Source: Candidatus Zixiibacteriota bacterium
GTDB lineage: Bacteria > RBG-13-66-14 > B26-G2 > WVWN01
Length of the DNA stretch: 64,000 nucleotides
Assembly: GCA_030613505.1 (NCBI GenBank)
Contig: JAUWLW010000006.1
Coordinates: forward strand, 1-64,000
Direction of reading: 5' to 3'
Below are positions 1 to 8,683 of this stretch, in pieces. How positions within the stretch are numbered: position 1 is the first letter of the stretch; each line of letters starts with the position of its first letter. The notes under the pieces were generated by a model. That model had not been told where the DNA came from, made no database searches, and saw only the letters and a list, made by a program, of their open reading frames with translations. Both the position numbers and the translations under genes were made by a program.

Positions 1-284
1 AAAAGCGCGGGCGACGCCAACCGGACCGTCCCCCGCCGCGACGCCCACCAAAAATACGCCGTAGCGGCCACCGCGAAGAAGGCCGTCGCCAAAAGCGCCA
101 ACCACAAGGCTTCGACGCCGAATAATATTTGAAAAAAATACCGCGGCGGCCCCCAAAACCGGCCGTCGCCCAGCGCCGCGCCCAGCGCGTACTCGCCGGC
201 AGCGGCCAGCACGCCCGCGACGCAACTCGCGGCCGCGACCTCGCCCACGAACCGGCCGTAATCCTTTAACCTTTCCGTCGCCAC
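1..284 (-). CDS. N-terminal part of a membrane protein, cut by the window edge
   Basis: This leftward reading frame is too short for the ORF track but is open from a GTG codon to the window edge. Its translation starts VATERLKDYGRF and holds two hydrophobic stretches, roughly residues 15-35 and 50-75, the second ending in FFAVAATAYFWW followed by a basic run (SRRGRSGWRR). This is the layout of an N-terminal pair of membrane helices placed before a soluble domain that lies outside the window. An in-frame TAA lies a few codons upstream of the GTG and there is no other start between them, so the start is fairly firm, although no clear Shine-Dalgarno is visible. Function unknown; a membrane-anchored enzyme is possible but not shown. 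Confidence 0.55.
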   Translation of the reverse strand, partial: MATERLKDYGRFVGEVAAASCVAGVLAAAGEYALGAALGDGRFWGPPRYFFQILFGVEALWLALLATAFFAVAATAYFWWASRRGTVRLASPAL

Positions 285-325
285 GCTACCCGGGTTCCAG
301 ACCCGCTTTCGTTAAACGTTCTCCG

Positions 326-880
326 CTACGGATACCAATAACCCCAACATACGGGGCCCATTTCGGTTATATCCTTTATGGCGTCGACCTCGAAAACCAC
401 GCCCATCATCGCCGGGTCCACCTCGTAATCCTTGATCTCGATCTTCTTATACTTCGTACCCTTGAGGTATCCCACGAGGATGCGCACGTTGTTATTTACG
501 AACGCCGAGTGGCCGCCGCACTTCTTCCACGCCTCCTCGGTGAGGTAGTCGTAAATCTTCAATTTGCTTACCTTGAGGGCCTGGGCGCAGCCGTTCACCC
601 GCTTGGCGACCACCGGGTCTTGCTTCTTGTCAAACTCGTTCCAGGTGGCGATGTCGTTCGGGTCCATCGTCTCCTCGAGCGTAATGTACGGCACGCTGAA
701 GCTGGCGTTGGGCGTTACGAAGGATATGACGGCGACGACGTGATTGTCTTCGTCGAATACGCGGACGCCGGGCCAACCGGTGGACGGGTTGTATTGCCCC
801 GAATACTTGCGCCAGGCCAGCGCCGACGGGACGGCCAGCGCCGTAATCAATATAAGAACGATCAACACCCTTGAAATCAT
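326..880 (-). CDS. Exported protein of unknown function
   Basis: A 184-residue protein with a clear Sec signal peptide (MISRVLIVLILITALAVPSA, cleavage likely after SALA). The mature part is hydrophilic, mixed alpha/beta in appearance, and has three cysteines, so a periplasmic or surface location is likely. I do not recognise a family. The ORF-track start far upstream is rejected: the ATG at 880 is preceded by a strong AGAGGAGG ribosome binding site about nine bases away, and the longer frame would run through the divergent lipoprotein gene. The intergenic region to the next gene is shared with the divergent promoter at 1012-1040. Confidence 0.75.
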   Translation of the reverse strand: MISRVLIVLILITALAVPSALAWRKYSGQYNPSTGWPGVRVFDEDNHVVAVISFVTPNASFSVPYITLEETMDPNDIATWNEFDKKQDPVVAKRVNGCAQALKVSKLKIYDYLTEEAWKKCGGHSAFVNNNVRILVGYLKGTKYKKIEIKDYEVDPAMMGVVFEVDAIKDITEMGPVCWGYWYP

Positions 881-1011
881 CTCGTCTATCCTCCTCTGGG
901 CCGAAATCATAACGAAATATAACATAAATCGACGCGGCCGCCAATCGATTTGCCGCGGCCGTCGCCGGCCGTAGGACGCGAAATTTCCACGTGCCGGTAG
1001 GTATTTAGACC

Positions 1012-1040
1012 TTGACTTTGCCGGCCGTGCGTGGTAATTT
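1012..1040 (+). promoter_or_regulatory. Sigma-70-type promoter for the 1091 lipoprotein
   Basis: TTGACT, a 17-base spacer and TAATTT lie about 50 bases before the lipoprotein start codon, in a stretch otherwise without coding on this strand. Confidence 0.6.
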
Positions 1041-1090
1041 CGCGTTTGTTTCCCGTCTTCTTTTTTATCTTCCATAGGAGGTTTCATAAT

Positions 1091-1600
1091 ATGCGTAAGG
1101 CAATAGTGGTCGCGGCCGCGATCGCCGTAGCGCTGGCGATTTTCGGTTGCGCCAAGAAGGCCGAGGAGCCGACAGCCGAAACCGCGGCACCCGCCATGAC
1201 GGTAGACGAAGCCAAAGGGCGGCTCCAGGCCATCCTGGAGGAAGTCGATAACCTGGACGCCGGCGCGGAGGAACCCACCGCCGAGTTGGCGCAAGCCTTC
1301 ACAGACAACGTCGCCAAGCTCGAGGGTCTCCACGACGAGCTGACTGAGACAGAAATTCCCGAGGCGGATGCCCTGGCGTACGCCGAAGCGGCCGCCAAGA
1401 TCGAGGCCGCGGTGGTAGGCGTCAACGGCCTGGCCAAACTGACCGCGGAAGAGATAGCCGAAGAACCGGTAATGACCGTGGAAGAGCGGGAAGAACTCAG
1501 CACCACCGCCAAGGCCGGATTCCTCGAGGCGTGCGAATACGCCGCGCCGGAAATAGCCGCCAAGATAACGGGCCCGCCGGCAGAGGAAACAACGGAATAA
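1091..1600 (+). CDS. Ala/Glu-rich lipoprotein
   Basis: A 169-residue lipoprotein. The signal peptide MRKAIVVAAAIAVALAIFGC ends in a lipobox (AIFGC), so the cysteine at residue 20 should be acylated and anchor the protein in the envelope. The mature chain is rich in Ala and Glu with long predicted helices and no other cysteine, resembling small helical periplasmic lipoproteins. It contains a repeated TVDEAKG/TVEEREE phrase. The start is the ATG at 1091, not the longer ORF-track frame, because AGGAGG sits about nine bases upstream and the lipobox is then placed normally. It has its own promoter and a downstream terminator, so it is probably monocistronic. Function unknown. Confidence 0.8.
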   Translation: MRKAIVVAAAIAVALAIFGCAKKAEEPTAETAAPAMTVDEAKGRLQAILEEVDNLDAGAEEPTAELAQAFTDNVAKLEGLHDELTETEIPEADALAYAEAAAKIEAAVVGVNGLAKLTAEEIAEEPVMTVEEREELSTTAKAGFLEACEYAAPEIAAKITGPPAEETTE

Positions 1601-1627
1601 CGACGAGGTTAAATAGAGGCAACTAGG

Positions 1628-1651
1628 AAAGGCGGCCCTCGGGCCGCCTTT
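1628..1651 (+). terminator. Intrinsic terminator after the lipoprotein
   Basis: AAAGGCGGCCC, a TC loop, then GGGCCGCCTTT forms a perfect stem with a short T run, about 30 bases after the stop. Confidence 0.7.
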
Positions 1652-1718
1652 CGCACGCAGCGTTGTTGTCGGTCTCCCGTTGCAAAGCCGCGACGGTTGT
1701 GTTATAAATTTCCGCGCC

Positions 1719-3155
1719 ATGCGCGTACTCTTTATATATAAAGACGTAACGCTCACCGAGCCGTTGGGGGTCCTCTACCTCGCCGCGGCGCTCCGCCGCG
1801 CGGGCCACGAGACGGCGCTGGCCCTCGCCGACCGCCGCTCCTTCGCGCAAGACGTGCAGGAGTTCGACGCCGACGTCCTCGCCTACTCCGTCACCACCGG
1901 TTACCACCAATACTATCTCGAGTTGAATCGCGAGCTCCGCGCGGCCCTTAAAAAACCCGTCCTCAGCGTGTTCGGTGGCGCGCACGCCACCTTCTTTCCG
2001 GAATTCGTGGAGGAGGAGGGCGTTGACGTAGCATGCCGCGGCGAGGGCGAGAAGGCCATAGTCGAGCTGGTTGACCGGCTGGCGCGCGGCGACGACTACC
2101 GCTCCATCCCCAACCTGTGGGTCAAGGAAAACGGCGTCGTTCATCAAAATGACGTCGGACCCCTCGTCGCCGACCTCGACGCGCTTCCCTTCCCGGCGCG
2201 CGACATACTCTACGACTACGACAAGTACATGCGCAACGTTACGATGAAGCACTTCTTCCCCATGCGGGGCTGCCCGTACTTGTGCACCTACTGCTTCAAC
2301 CACAAATACAACCAGCTGTATCGCGGCAAGGGCAAAGTTTTACGGTGGCGCTCGGTGGATAACGTCCTCGCCGAAATCGAGGACGTGCGCGAGCGGTACC
2401 CGCTCAAGTTCGTCCGCTTCCTCTCGGACAACTTCACCAACGGCAAGGAGTGGGTCGCGGATTTCGCGGACAAGTACCGCCGCCGGGTCGGCCTCCCCTT
2501 CCACTGCAACGTGCGCGCCAACATGGTAGACGAAAAGGTGGCGCGGGACCTCGCCCGGGCGGGCTGCGTCTCGGTATTGCTCGGCATCGAGACCGGCGAC
2601 GACGCCGTCCGCAACGAGCTGTTGAAGCGAAACATGTCGCGCGAGACGATCGTAGCGGCGTGCCGGTACCTGCGGGAAAACGGCGTCAACGTCTACGCCT
2701 CCAATATGATCGGCCTGCCGGGTGAAACTTTCGAGCAAGCCCTGGAGACGCTCCGGCTCAACCAGGAATGCCGCCCCGCCTTCGCCTGGTCCGCGCTGTT
2801 TATGCCGTACCCCAGAACCGAGCTCACGGAATACGCGGTGCAACACGGCTACTTCGACGGCGACCCGAACGCCGTCTTTCGTACCTTCCACGACCACTCG
2901 GTACTCCGCTTCGAAAGCGAAACGGAGGAGAGGATGCTCTCCAACCTCCACAAGCTCTTCGGCGTCATGGTGGAGTGGCCTTTCCTCGCGCGCCTCGCCC
3001 GGCCGCTGTGCAAGCTGCCGCCCAACCCGCTCTATAAGCTGATATTCACGCTGTGGTACGGTTATACCAACCGCCGCCGGATATTCCCGTACCCGCTGGG
3101 CCTCGACGGCTTCGTCGCCGGCGTGAAGCGGTTCTTACGGAAGGACAAAGCGTAA
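1719..3155 (+). CDS. B12-binding-domain radical SAM enzyme
   Basis: A 478-residue protein of the cobalamin-dependent radical SAM class. The N-terminal 130 residues look like a Rossmann-type B12-binding domain (LFIYKD..., then VLSVFGGAHATFFPE), and the radical SAM core begins with the 4Fe-4S motif CPYLCTYC near residue 190. Later core elements include LLGIETGDD and NMIGLPGET. Such enzymes methylate or rearrange unactivated carbons in lipids, antibiotics or cofactors; the substrate cannot be told here. The C-terminal third ends in a basic, partly hydrophobic tail (LIFTLWYGYTNRRR), suggesting membrane association as in hopanoid- or lipid-modifying members. The ATG at 1719 aligns with the start of the B12 domain, so I prefer it to the TTG at 1680. 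Confidence 0.85.
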   Translation: MRVLFIYKDVTLTEPLGVLYLAAALRRAGHETALALADRRSFAQDVQEFDADVLAYSVTTGYHQYYLELNRELRAALKKPVLSVFGGAHATFFPEFVEEEGVDVACRGEGEKAIVELVDRLARGDDYRSIPNLWVKENGVVHQNDVGPLVADLDALPFPARDILYDYDKYMRNVTMKHFFPMRGCPYLCTYCFNHKYNQLYRGKGKVLRWRSVDNVLAEIEDVRERYPLKFVRFLSDNFTNGKEWVADFADKYRRRVGLPFHCNVRANMVDEKVARDLARAGCVSVLLGIETGDDAVRNELLKRNMSRETIVAACRYLRENGVNVYASNMIGLPGETFEQALETLRLNQECRPAFAWSALFMPYPRTELTEYAVQHGYFDGDPNAVFRTFHDHSVLRFESETEERMLSNLHKLFGVMVEWPFLARLARPLCKLPPNPLYKLIFTLWYGYTNRRRIFPYPLGLDGFVAGVKRFLRKDKA

Positions 3156-3158
3156 ATA

Positions 3159-3186
3159 TTCCGCTTGCCGCTAAGCGAATTTTTTA
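3159..3186 (+). terminator. Terminator after the radical SAM gene
   Basis: TTCCGCTT and AAGCGAA can pair across a six-base loop with one bulge, followed by six or more T residues, immediately after the stop codon. Confidence 0.6.
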
Positions 3187-3371
3187 TTAAACTTATCCGC
3201 AGGAACGGTTAATAGCCTTAGTTACTATTAAACGGCGGTTAAACATAGGCTGGACGCGGCGTTTCTTGTCAAACCAAAACCGGGTATCGTTTAACTGCTG
3301 TCGGGTCTAGTTAACCACCGTTTGATAAAACGCTCAAGCGACGTTATTTATCACAATATCCCGAATACCGT
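3187..3371. other. AT-rich intergenic region with repeated TTAA(A)C words
   Basis: No gene fits here. The words GGTTAAT, TATTAAACGG, GGTTAAAC, GTTTAAC and AGTTAACC recur in both orientations within about 120 bases, in a stretch clearly more AT-rich than its surroundings, just before the Fic gene. This could be an operator cluster for the Fic gene or simply the edge of acquired DNA. Confidence 0.4.
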
Positions 3372-4529
3372 ATGGATCCGAAAGACTTCAAGCCGGGCAA
3401 GAACGGGGAACTGATCCGGGTCGGGGAAGGGCCGCTCGCCTATTGGGCTTTCGTACCCAAGCCCCTGCCGCCGAAGTTGAAATACACGGCCGAGTTGACA
3501 AAGCTCGCCTCGCAAGCGGGGATGGCCGTCGGCTGCCTTAAAGGCGCCGGCGCTCAGCTGCCGAATCCCCATTTATTGATCACGCCTTATATACGACGGG
3601 AAGCGGTCTCGAGTTCGCGTATCGAGGGGACTCGGTCTTCGTTGTCCGACCTATTCTTTTTCGAGGCGGCCCCGTCGGATATCAACCGAAAACCGGACGT
3701 TAAAGAAGTAGTAAATTACGTCGCCGCTATGGAATATGGCCTACGGCGGCTCGAAGATTTACCGCTCAGTATAAAACTGGTACGTGAAATACACGCCGTA
3801 CTCGTAGAGGGAGTGCGCGGCGCCGATTTCACGCCCGGCGAGCTCCGCCGGAGCCAGAACTGGATAGGGGGCGCTAATTTAAAAGACGCCCTATACGTCC
3901 CGCCGCCGCATGAGGAAGTACAAAAAGCGCTGTCCGACTTCGAAAAATTTATCCATTCCCGCCCCGATATCCCTCCTCTGATCCTGGCAGCGTTTATACA
4001 TTATCAATTCGAAGCGATTCACCCTTTCCTGGACGGAAACGGCAGGGTCGGCCGTCTTTTAATAACTTTTTTCCTCTGTGAATCGGATACGCTCCCGTTG
4101 CCCCTCCTCTATTTAAGCGGGTATTTCGAGCGTTTTCGGAGTGAATACAACGACCTCTTGCTCGAAGTCAGCCGCGCGGGAGATTGGGACAGTTGGTTAA
4201 AGTTCTTCCTGACGGCCGTAGTAACTCAGGCTGAAGAAGCCTACGAAAACACGCAAAGGTTACTCGCCCTTCGCGAAAATTATCGTAGTATTTTAAGGGA
4301 CCTCGGGGCTACGCCGTCGACGTACGACCTCGTCGACGACCTTTTTAAAAACCCGTACGTAACCGCGCCCCGTTTTTCCGGCCGCATCGGCATTTCGTTT
4401 CCCGCGGCTCAAAAAGCCATAAATAAACTCGTAGAAGCGGGAATACTACGGGAAATTACCGGTCAATCGCGGAACCGCGTATACCTATGCGCAGAGATAC
4501 TCGAAAACCTGGAGGTCCCCACGGTTTGA
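3372..4529 (+). CDS. Fic-family AMP-transferase with N-terminal inhibitory motif
   Basis: A 385-residue Fic protein. The catalytic signature HPFLDGNGRVGR lies near residue 218 and matches HxFx(D/E)GNGRxxR completely, so it should be able to transfer AMP or a related nucleotide to a hydroxyl side chain of a target protein. The N-terminal half holds an inhibitory helix motif SSRIEG near residue 80, matching (S/T)xxxE(G/N), which in class II Fic proteins blocks ATP until relieved. The last 80 residues form a winged-helix-like domain, the usual arrangement in Fic/DUF4172-type proteins. The gene is visibly less GC-rich than its neighbours (many TTA, ATA and AAT codons) and stands alone, consistent with horizontal acquisition. 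Target unknown. No antitoxin gene is adjacent. Confidence 0.9.
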   Translation: MDPKDFKPGKNGELIRVGEGPLAYWAFVPKPLPPKLKYTAELTKLASQAGMAVGCLKGAGAQLPNPHLLITPYIRREAVSSSRIEGTRSSLSDLFFFEAAPSDINRKPDVKEVVNYVAAMEYGLRRLEDLPLSIKLVREIHAVLVEGVRGADFTPGELRRSQNWIGGANLKDALYVPPPHEEVQKALSDFEKFIHSRPDIPPLILAAFIHYQFEAIHPFLDGNGRVGRLLITFFLCESDTLPLPLLYLSGYFERFRSEYNDLLLEVSRAGDWDSWLKFFLTAVVTQAEEAYENTQRLLALRENYRSILRDLGATPSTYDLVDDLFKNPYVTAPRFSGRIGISFPAAQKAINKLVEAGILREITGQSRNRVYLCAEILENLEVPTV

Positions 4530-4560
4530 TACGTCCTTTAACCCTATTACCGGGCGCGTC

Positions 4561-6240
4561 GTGTTAAAGGGTAATCGTAATTATCTATACGCCCTCCTCC
4601 TCGCCGCCGTCGCGGCCGCGGCCGGCGTCTTCCTCCTTCTCCAAATCAACCAACCGCTCGTCGCCGACGAGCCGCAATTCGTCGACGTCGCCTCCTCGCT
4701 GGCGCGGACCGCCCGGCCGATGGGCTTCTCCGGCTCGAGCTGGAACGCGGTCCTGAGCCACCCCCTCTTGTACCACTCGCTGGTCGCGGTCCCGGTGGGG
4801 TTGGCGGGAAAGGTCCCCTGGGCCGGCCGCCTCGTCGGCGTCCTGTGCTTCTACGCCACCGGCGTCGTATTGTGGCTCGTAACGCGGCGCGTGACGGGCG
4901 AACGGTGGGGGCCGTTCCTGGCCGTCTTGCTGTACGGCCTTCACCCGCTCGCGGTCCAGTCGGCGCTCTTGGTGGAGATAGACACGGCCGTGCTCCCCTT
5001 GATCGCCGTGGCCCTGGTTTGGTACCTCGCGCGCCGGGACTTCGACCTCGGCCGGGGCGGTTGGGTAGGGCTGGGCCTGTTGCTCGGCGTATCGTTGATG
5101 GCGAAGCTCACGACGCCGTCCCTTCTCGTCGGCGCGCTCGCCGTCTACTACGTCGTGGCGCGGCGGCCCCGCCGGTTGGCCTACCTCGCCGCCGCCTTCG
5201 GCCTGGGCGTCGTTGCGTTCGCCGCCTACTACCTGCCGTACTGCGCCGTCAAAGGGCTTCCCCTGCTAGAGCCCTTCAAGCACTCCTTCGGCCGCGCCGC
5301 GGCCTCCGGCGGCGCTTTCGGCGTTTTGATACTCAAGCGGGGGTTAAAGCTAGTCCTTTGGCTCGGCCTGCCGTTCCTCGTCGCGTTTTTCATCGCCTCG
5401 GCGCGAGATGTCCGGCGCCGGCTCGAGGGCGCCGGGCAGGCCGCGGCGTACGCCGCCGTCGCCTCGCTCGTCATCCTGCTCTTCTACCTTTTCGTAGGAG
5501 GCGACGGCTACGGCTTCGTCAAATACCACGCGCCGCTGGTGCCGCTGGCGGCGCTGGTCATGGGCGCCGCGTTCGGCCCCGCGTTCGCGGGGGAGTCGAA
5601 GCGGACCGTCTTGTTTCTCGGCGCGCTGGCTTTCGTTTACTACCTGCTCGTCGTACGGGACCCCCTATACTGGCCGTATATTGCGCGCGAGGCCAAGGAG
5701 GTCCTACTCGCGCCGTACGGCGACGTCAACAGGGCGCTCGCGCTCACGGCCGCCTTCGCAATTCTGCCTTTAATCGCTTTCGTAATTATGACGCGCCGGG
5801 GGGGAAGGGCGATGGCCTTCGTCGTATTGGCCGCGGCGGCGGGCCCCGCCCTCGACGTCTGGCACGCCCGCGTCGATTACGAACACCGGTACAACTACGG
5901 CGAACGCGGCCTGGCGGCGGTCGCGTCAACGCTGCGAGGCGTTCCCGAACACATGAATTTAGTAGTCCCGGTCGACGTCGCCTTCGCCGACCGGTACGCG
6001 CACCCGCACGTCGCGGTCGAGGACGTCCTCCGCGACGGCGAGGAGTTCCGCTCGTGGGTTCGCGACCGCTACACCGGCGCGGTCGTACTTCGGGACGCGT
6101 ATTTCATACACGACGCGTACAAAGCGGCGCTGGAAGACCGAAAAGCGAAGGCGATCCTCGAGGGCATGTACGACATAGGCCGCTACGGCTCGTTCACCGT
6201 CGCGCTGCGGAAAAAGAAACTATTACCCGAGGAGAAATGA
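4561..6240 (+). CDS. GT39-like membrane glycosyltransferase
   Basis: A 559-residue integral membrane protein with about a dozen hydrophobic segments. The first periplasmic loop carries the acidic motif ADEPQFVD near residue 36, the hallmark of GT-C glycosyltransferases of the PMT/ArnT type, which take sugars from polyprenyl-phosphate donors outside the cytoplasmic membrane. The C-terminal 110 residues form a soluble tail typical of the family. The start is a GTG (VLKGNRNY) 31 bases after the Fic stop; no strong ribosome binding site is visible. Acceptor unknown: lipid A, surface glycan or protein are all possible. Five GT-C-like genes occur in this window, so a surface glycosylation theme is likely. 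Confidence 0.8.
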   Translation: MLKGNRNYLYALLLAAVAAAAGVFLLLQINQPLVADEPQFVDVASSLARTARPMGFSGSSWNAVLSHPLLYHSLVAVPVGLAGKVPWAGRLVGVLCFYATGVVLWLVTRRVTGERWGPFLAVLLYGLHPLAVQSALLVEIDTAVLPLIAVALVWYLARRDFDLGRGGWVGLGLLLGVSLMAKLTTPSLLVGALAVYYVVARRPRRLAYLAAAFGLGVVAFAAYYLPYCAVKGLPLLEPFKHSFGRAAASGGAFGVLILKRGLKLVLWLGLPFLVAFFIASARDVRRRLEGAGQAAAYAAVASLVILLFYLFVGGDGYGFVKYHAPLVPLAALVMGAAFGPAFAGESKRTVLFLGALAFVYYLLVVRDPLYWPYIAREAKEVLLAPYGDVNRALALTAAFAILPLIAFVIMTRRGGRAMAFVVLAAAAGPALDVWHARVDYEHRYNYGERGLAAVASTLRGVPEHMNLVVPVDVAFADRYAHPHVAVEDVLRDGEEFRSWVRDRYTGAVVLRDAYFIHDAYKAALEDRKAKAILEGMYDIGRYGSFTVALRKKKLLPEEK

Positions 6241-6291
6241 GGAGGACGGGTATTACGGAAGTTTTCTTCGCAACGGCCGCGGCGTCCGGGA

Positions 6292-7599
6292 TCAGGTGCT
6301 TTTAAGGTGTTTTCGAAAAAACGGCTCCAACGCAGCCCTAGTACCTCGGTCGACGGGGAACATCGCGCCGTACTCCACCACGGGTTCAGCCCGCACCCGC
6401 GCGCCCAGGCCCGTCCTCTCGAAGATACCGTTGGCCTCGCCGCGGTAGCGAACCTCGCCGGCCGGGTCGCCCTCCGCCGTCGCGAGCCTCGCGCGTTCCT
6501 GGAGCATCCCGGCGCGAAGCGTCGGGAAACCGTCGGCGGCCGATAGACCGTAGGCCCCGCGCCGGGCGGCTTCGTCGAGTTCACCCGCGCGCCGGTAGAA
6601 CCGCGCCGCGATCTCGTGGCAGGCCAAGTCGTAAACCTCGTATTTGCGGAGACCCTCCGTGCCGGCCTCCACTAACCCCCGCGCCTCGCCCAGGTCTCGC
6701 TGCAAACACGCCACGTCTCCCAGATAGAAAAGCGTCGTAACCAAACCTTTCTCGAAACCCGCTTCCGCGGCGTAGCGCCGGGCCTTCCCCCCCGCGGCCC
6801 GCGCCTCCGAAAAATACCCGATCTCGGTTAATACGTCGCCCATGCCGATCCAAGCGATCGCGAGATTGAAGGGGAGGGCCAGCTCTTCGAACAATTTAAT
6901 CGCCTGCGCTTGGGCCGCGACGCTCTCTCCGAACCGCGCGAAGTCCCGGTATACCATCGCGACGTTGGAAAGGGTTTTCGCGTGGTCACGCTTGGTATTG
7001 AAGTACTCGGGCCGGGCGAGGCACTTCTCGTACCCTTCCAACGCCCGGACGTTTCGACCGAGCAGCGAATCGATTGTCGCGAGGTTCTGCGCCGCGTTGA
7101 GGATTATACCGGCGTCGCCGAGTTTCTCCCCTATCTCGCGGGCCCTTTCGGCGCGGGCCGCCCCCTCGTCGTAGTTGCCCTGGCGCCACGCCGCGATGGA
7201 GAGCAAATTATACAACTGCCCCATATCCCGGAGCGGCAAATCCGGGTGCATCGTCGCCTTTATAAGCCTCTCGGCGAGGTCCCAATTATCGGAAGGTGAG
7301 AGTATCTGAAGCAAGTCCTTCTCCCTGAGGAGCGCCGCGGCGGCCCGCTGTTCCTCCCGGGTAGCGTAGACGTCGACGCCGTCGGGCACCGTGATATCCT
7401 CGAGGGAACATTCGAGATGCGCGGCCAGTTTTTCGGCGTTACGGCGGGCGATACGTTTAACCCTCCCGCTCAACCACCGGCCGACCGTCTTCCGGTCGAC
7501 GCCGACCATCCGCGCGAGCCACCACTGCTTAACGCCCAGCACCTCGACGCGCCGCGTTACGAAGTGGGTATCCAGTCGAACCGTTTCCGTCCTACGCAC
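6292..7599 (-). CDS. XRE-type HTH regulator fused to TPR repeats
   Basis: A 435-residue protein. Residues about 15-75 form a Cro/C1-type helix-turn-helix (QWWLARMVGVDRKTVGRWL), so it should bind DNA. The remainder, from about residue 105, is a run of degenerate tetratricopeptide repeats (for example QGNYDEGAARAERAREIGEKL) of the kind found in RRNPP-like and other signal-sensing regulators, where the TPR array binds a peptide or partner protein. Start is a GTG at 7599. It is divergent from the secreted TPR-like protein at 7767, with about 165 bases between them, so it may control that gene and itself. No partner peptide gene was seen. Confidence 0.8.
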   Translation of the reverse strand: MRRTETVRLDTHFVTRRVEVLGVKQWWLARMVGVDRKTVGRWLSGRVKRIARRNAEKLAAHLECSLEDITVPDGVDVYATREEQRAAAALLREKDLLQILSPSDNWDLAERLIKATMHPDLPLRDMGQLYNLLSIAAWRQGNYDEGAARAERAREIGEKLGDAGIILNAAQNLATIDSLLGRNVRALEGYEKCLARPEYFNTKRDHAKTLSNVAMVYRDFARFGESVAAQAQAIKLFEELALPFNLAIAWIGMGDVLTEIGYFSEARAAGGKARRYAAEAGFEKGLVTTLFYLGDVACLQRDLGEARGLVEAGTEGLRKYEVYDLACHEIAARFYRRAGELDEAARRGAYGLSAADGFPTLRAGMLQERARLATAEGDPAGEVRYRGEANGIFERTGLGARVRAEPVVEYGAMFPVDRGTRAALEPFFRKHLKST

Positions 7600-7673
7600 G
7601 CCGCGAATATAAGCTATGGCGGGGAATCCGTCAACCCGTCATCGCCGTTCCGTATCGTGTCCCCCAATGTCCC

Positions 7674-7702
7674 TTGACACCTCTCCGATATACCGTTAAA
7701 GT
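7674..7702 (+). promoter_or_regulatory. Promoter for the 7767 gene
   Basis: TTGACA, 17 bases, TAAAGT. It lies about 65 bases before the ATG and in the space shared with the divergent HTH-TPR regulator. Confidence 0.55.
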
Positions 7703-7766
7703 TGTCACCGCAGGGGCCAACCTAATTAACGGCCCAATATTAACCGCGGAGAGCGAGGTGGGAACA

Positions 7767-8645
7767 ATGAAATTAATTGCGTTCGGATTAACCGCTCTCG
7801 CGGCCGCGTTCGTCGTTGGCGCATACGGCGACGAACCGGCGGCCGAACCTACCGATTCCGAAAGGAGCGAAATGAACGCGAAACAGGAGTTCCCGGAAAT
7901 CCACTGGGACGAGATGCGAACGAGGATGGAGACCGGCGGCGCAGCCGCCGTGGCCGACTTCGTGGCCGGCTTCAACGACGAGGAACGGCGTAAGCTGTAT
8001 TCGTTCGCCCAGCGGGCTTTCTACGGCCGGGAGTGGGCGGGCAAGAGCTTCGACGGCTACGTCGAGGTCGCGAACGCCGGCATAGCCGAGGGCCTTCGCC
8101 AGGCCGAAGCCGCGACCTCCGCCGAGGATTCGGCCAAGCTCGTCGACTTCGCCAACGTCCTGTCGTATAACCTCTCGGCCGACCTGGCGGAGTGTTGGCC
8201 CGGCGATACTTTGCCCCGGGAGAAGCGCCACTTCGAAGCGGGCCTTAAAGCCGCGGAGGATTGCATCCGCTGGCGCCAGGAACAGGGCAAAGGGCCCGGA
8301 CCTTTCGCTATGGCTTATTGGGCCAAAGGGATGCACCAATTGTCGCGGGGCGACGTCGACGGCGCGGTAGAAAATTTCAAAAAATCGCTGGAATACAACG
8401 TGGAAGTCGCGAAAGAGGAGGGCACGGCCGCGGAGGTTTCGGCGGAGGCCGGATTCGGCCTAATACTCGCCGACGGCTACGTCGGCTTAGCCGAGTGGGT
8501 AAAAGGCGACGAGGACGGTAAGGGCCGCTTCGAAAACGCCTTGGCCGCCTTCCGCGAAGGCGCCGAGAAGTACGCGGATAAGAAAGACGATTTCCAATTC
8601 GGGATCGACCAATTGGAATGGGTAAAAAAGAAATTCATTAAATAA
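7767..8645 (+). CDS. Exported TPR-like protein of unknown function
   Basis: A 292-residue protein with a signal peptide (MKLIAFGLTALAAAFVVGAYG) and an all-helical mature chain. The segment around residues 185-235 (AYWAKGMHQLSRGDVDGAVENF) reads as a TPR unit, and the last 60 residues (GRFENALAAFREGAEKYAD) as another. It therefore probably mediates protein contacts in the periplasm. The ATG at 7767 has GAGGTGG upstream and yields the signal peptide directly, so the 31-residue extension in the ORF track is discarded; that extension would also lie on top of the promoter. A VOC-fold gene follows 38 bases downstream. Confidence 0.75.
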   Translation: MKLIAFGLTALAAAFVVGAYGDEPAAEPTDSERSEMNAKQEFPEIHWDEMRTRMETGGAAAVADFVAGFNDEERRKLYSFAQRAFYGREWAGKSFDGYVEVANAGIAEGLRQAEAATSAEDSAKLVDFANVLSYNLSADLAECWPGDTLPREKRHFEAGLKAAEDCIRWRQEQGKGPGPFAMAYWAKGMHQLSRGDVDGAVENFKKSLEYNVEVAKEEGTAAEVSAEAGFGLILADGYVGLAEWVKGDEDGKGRFENALAAFREGAEKYADKKDDFQFGIDQLEWVKKKFIK

Positions 8646-8683
8646 CCCCCACCAAACGCAACGGTTTGGGGAAAGGAGCCCTT

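Noticed and set aside
326-1756. 476-codon minus-strand frame in the ORF track
   Set aside because: Only the last 184 codons, with a signal peptide and a good ribosome binding site, are coding; the rest is the antisense of the lipoprotein at 1091.
4845-6305. 486-codon plus-strand frame
   Set aside because: Arg-rich shadow of the GT39-like gene in another frame with no motif.
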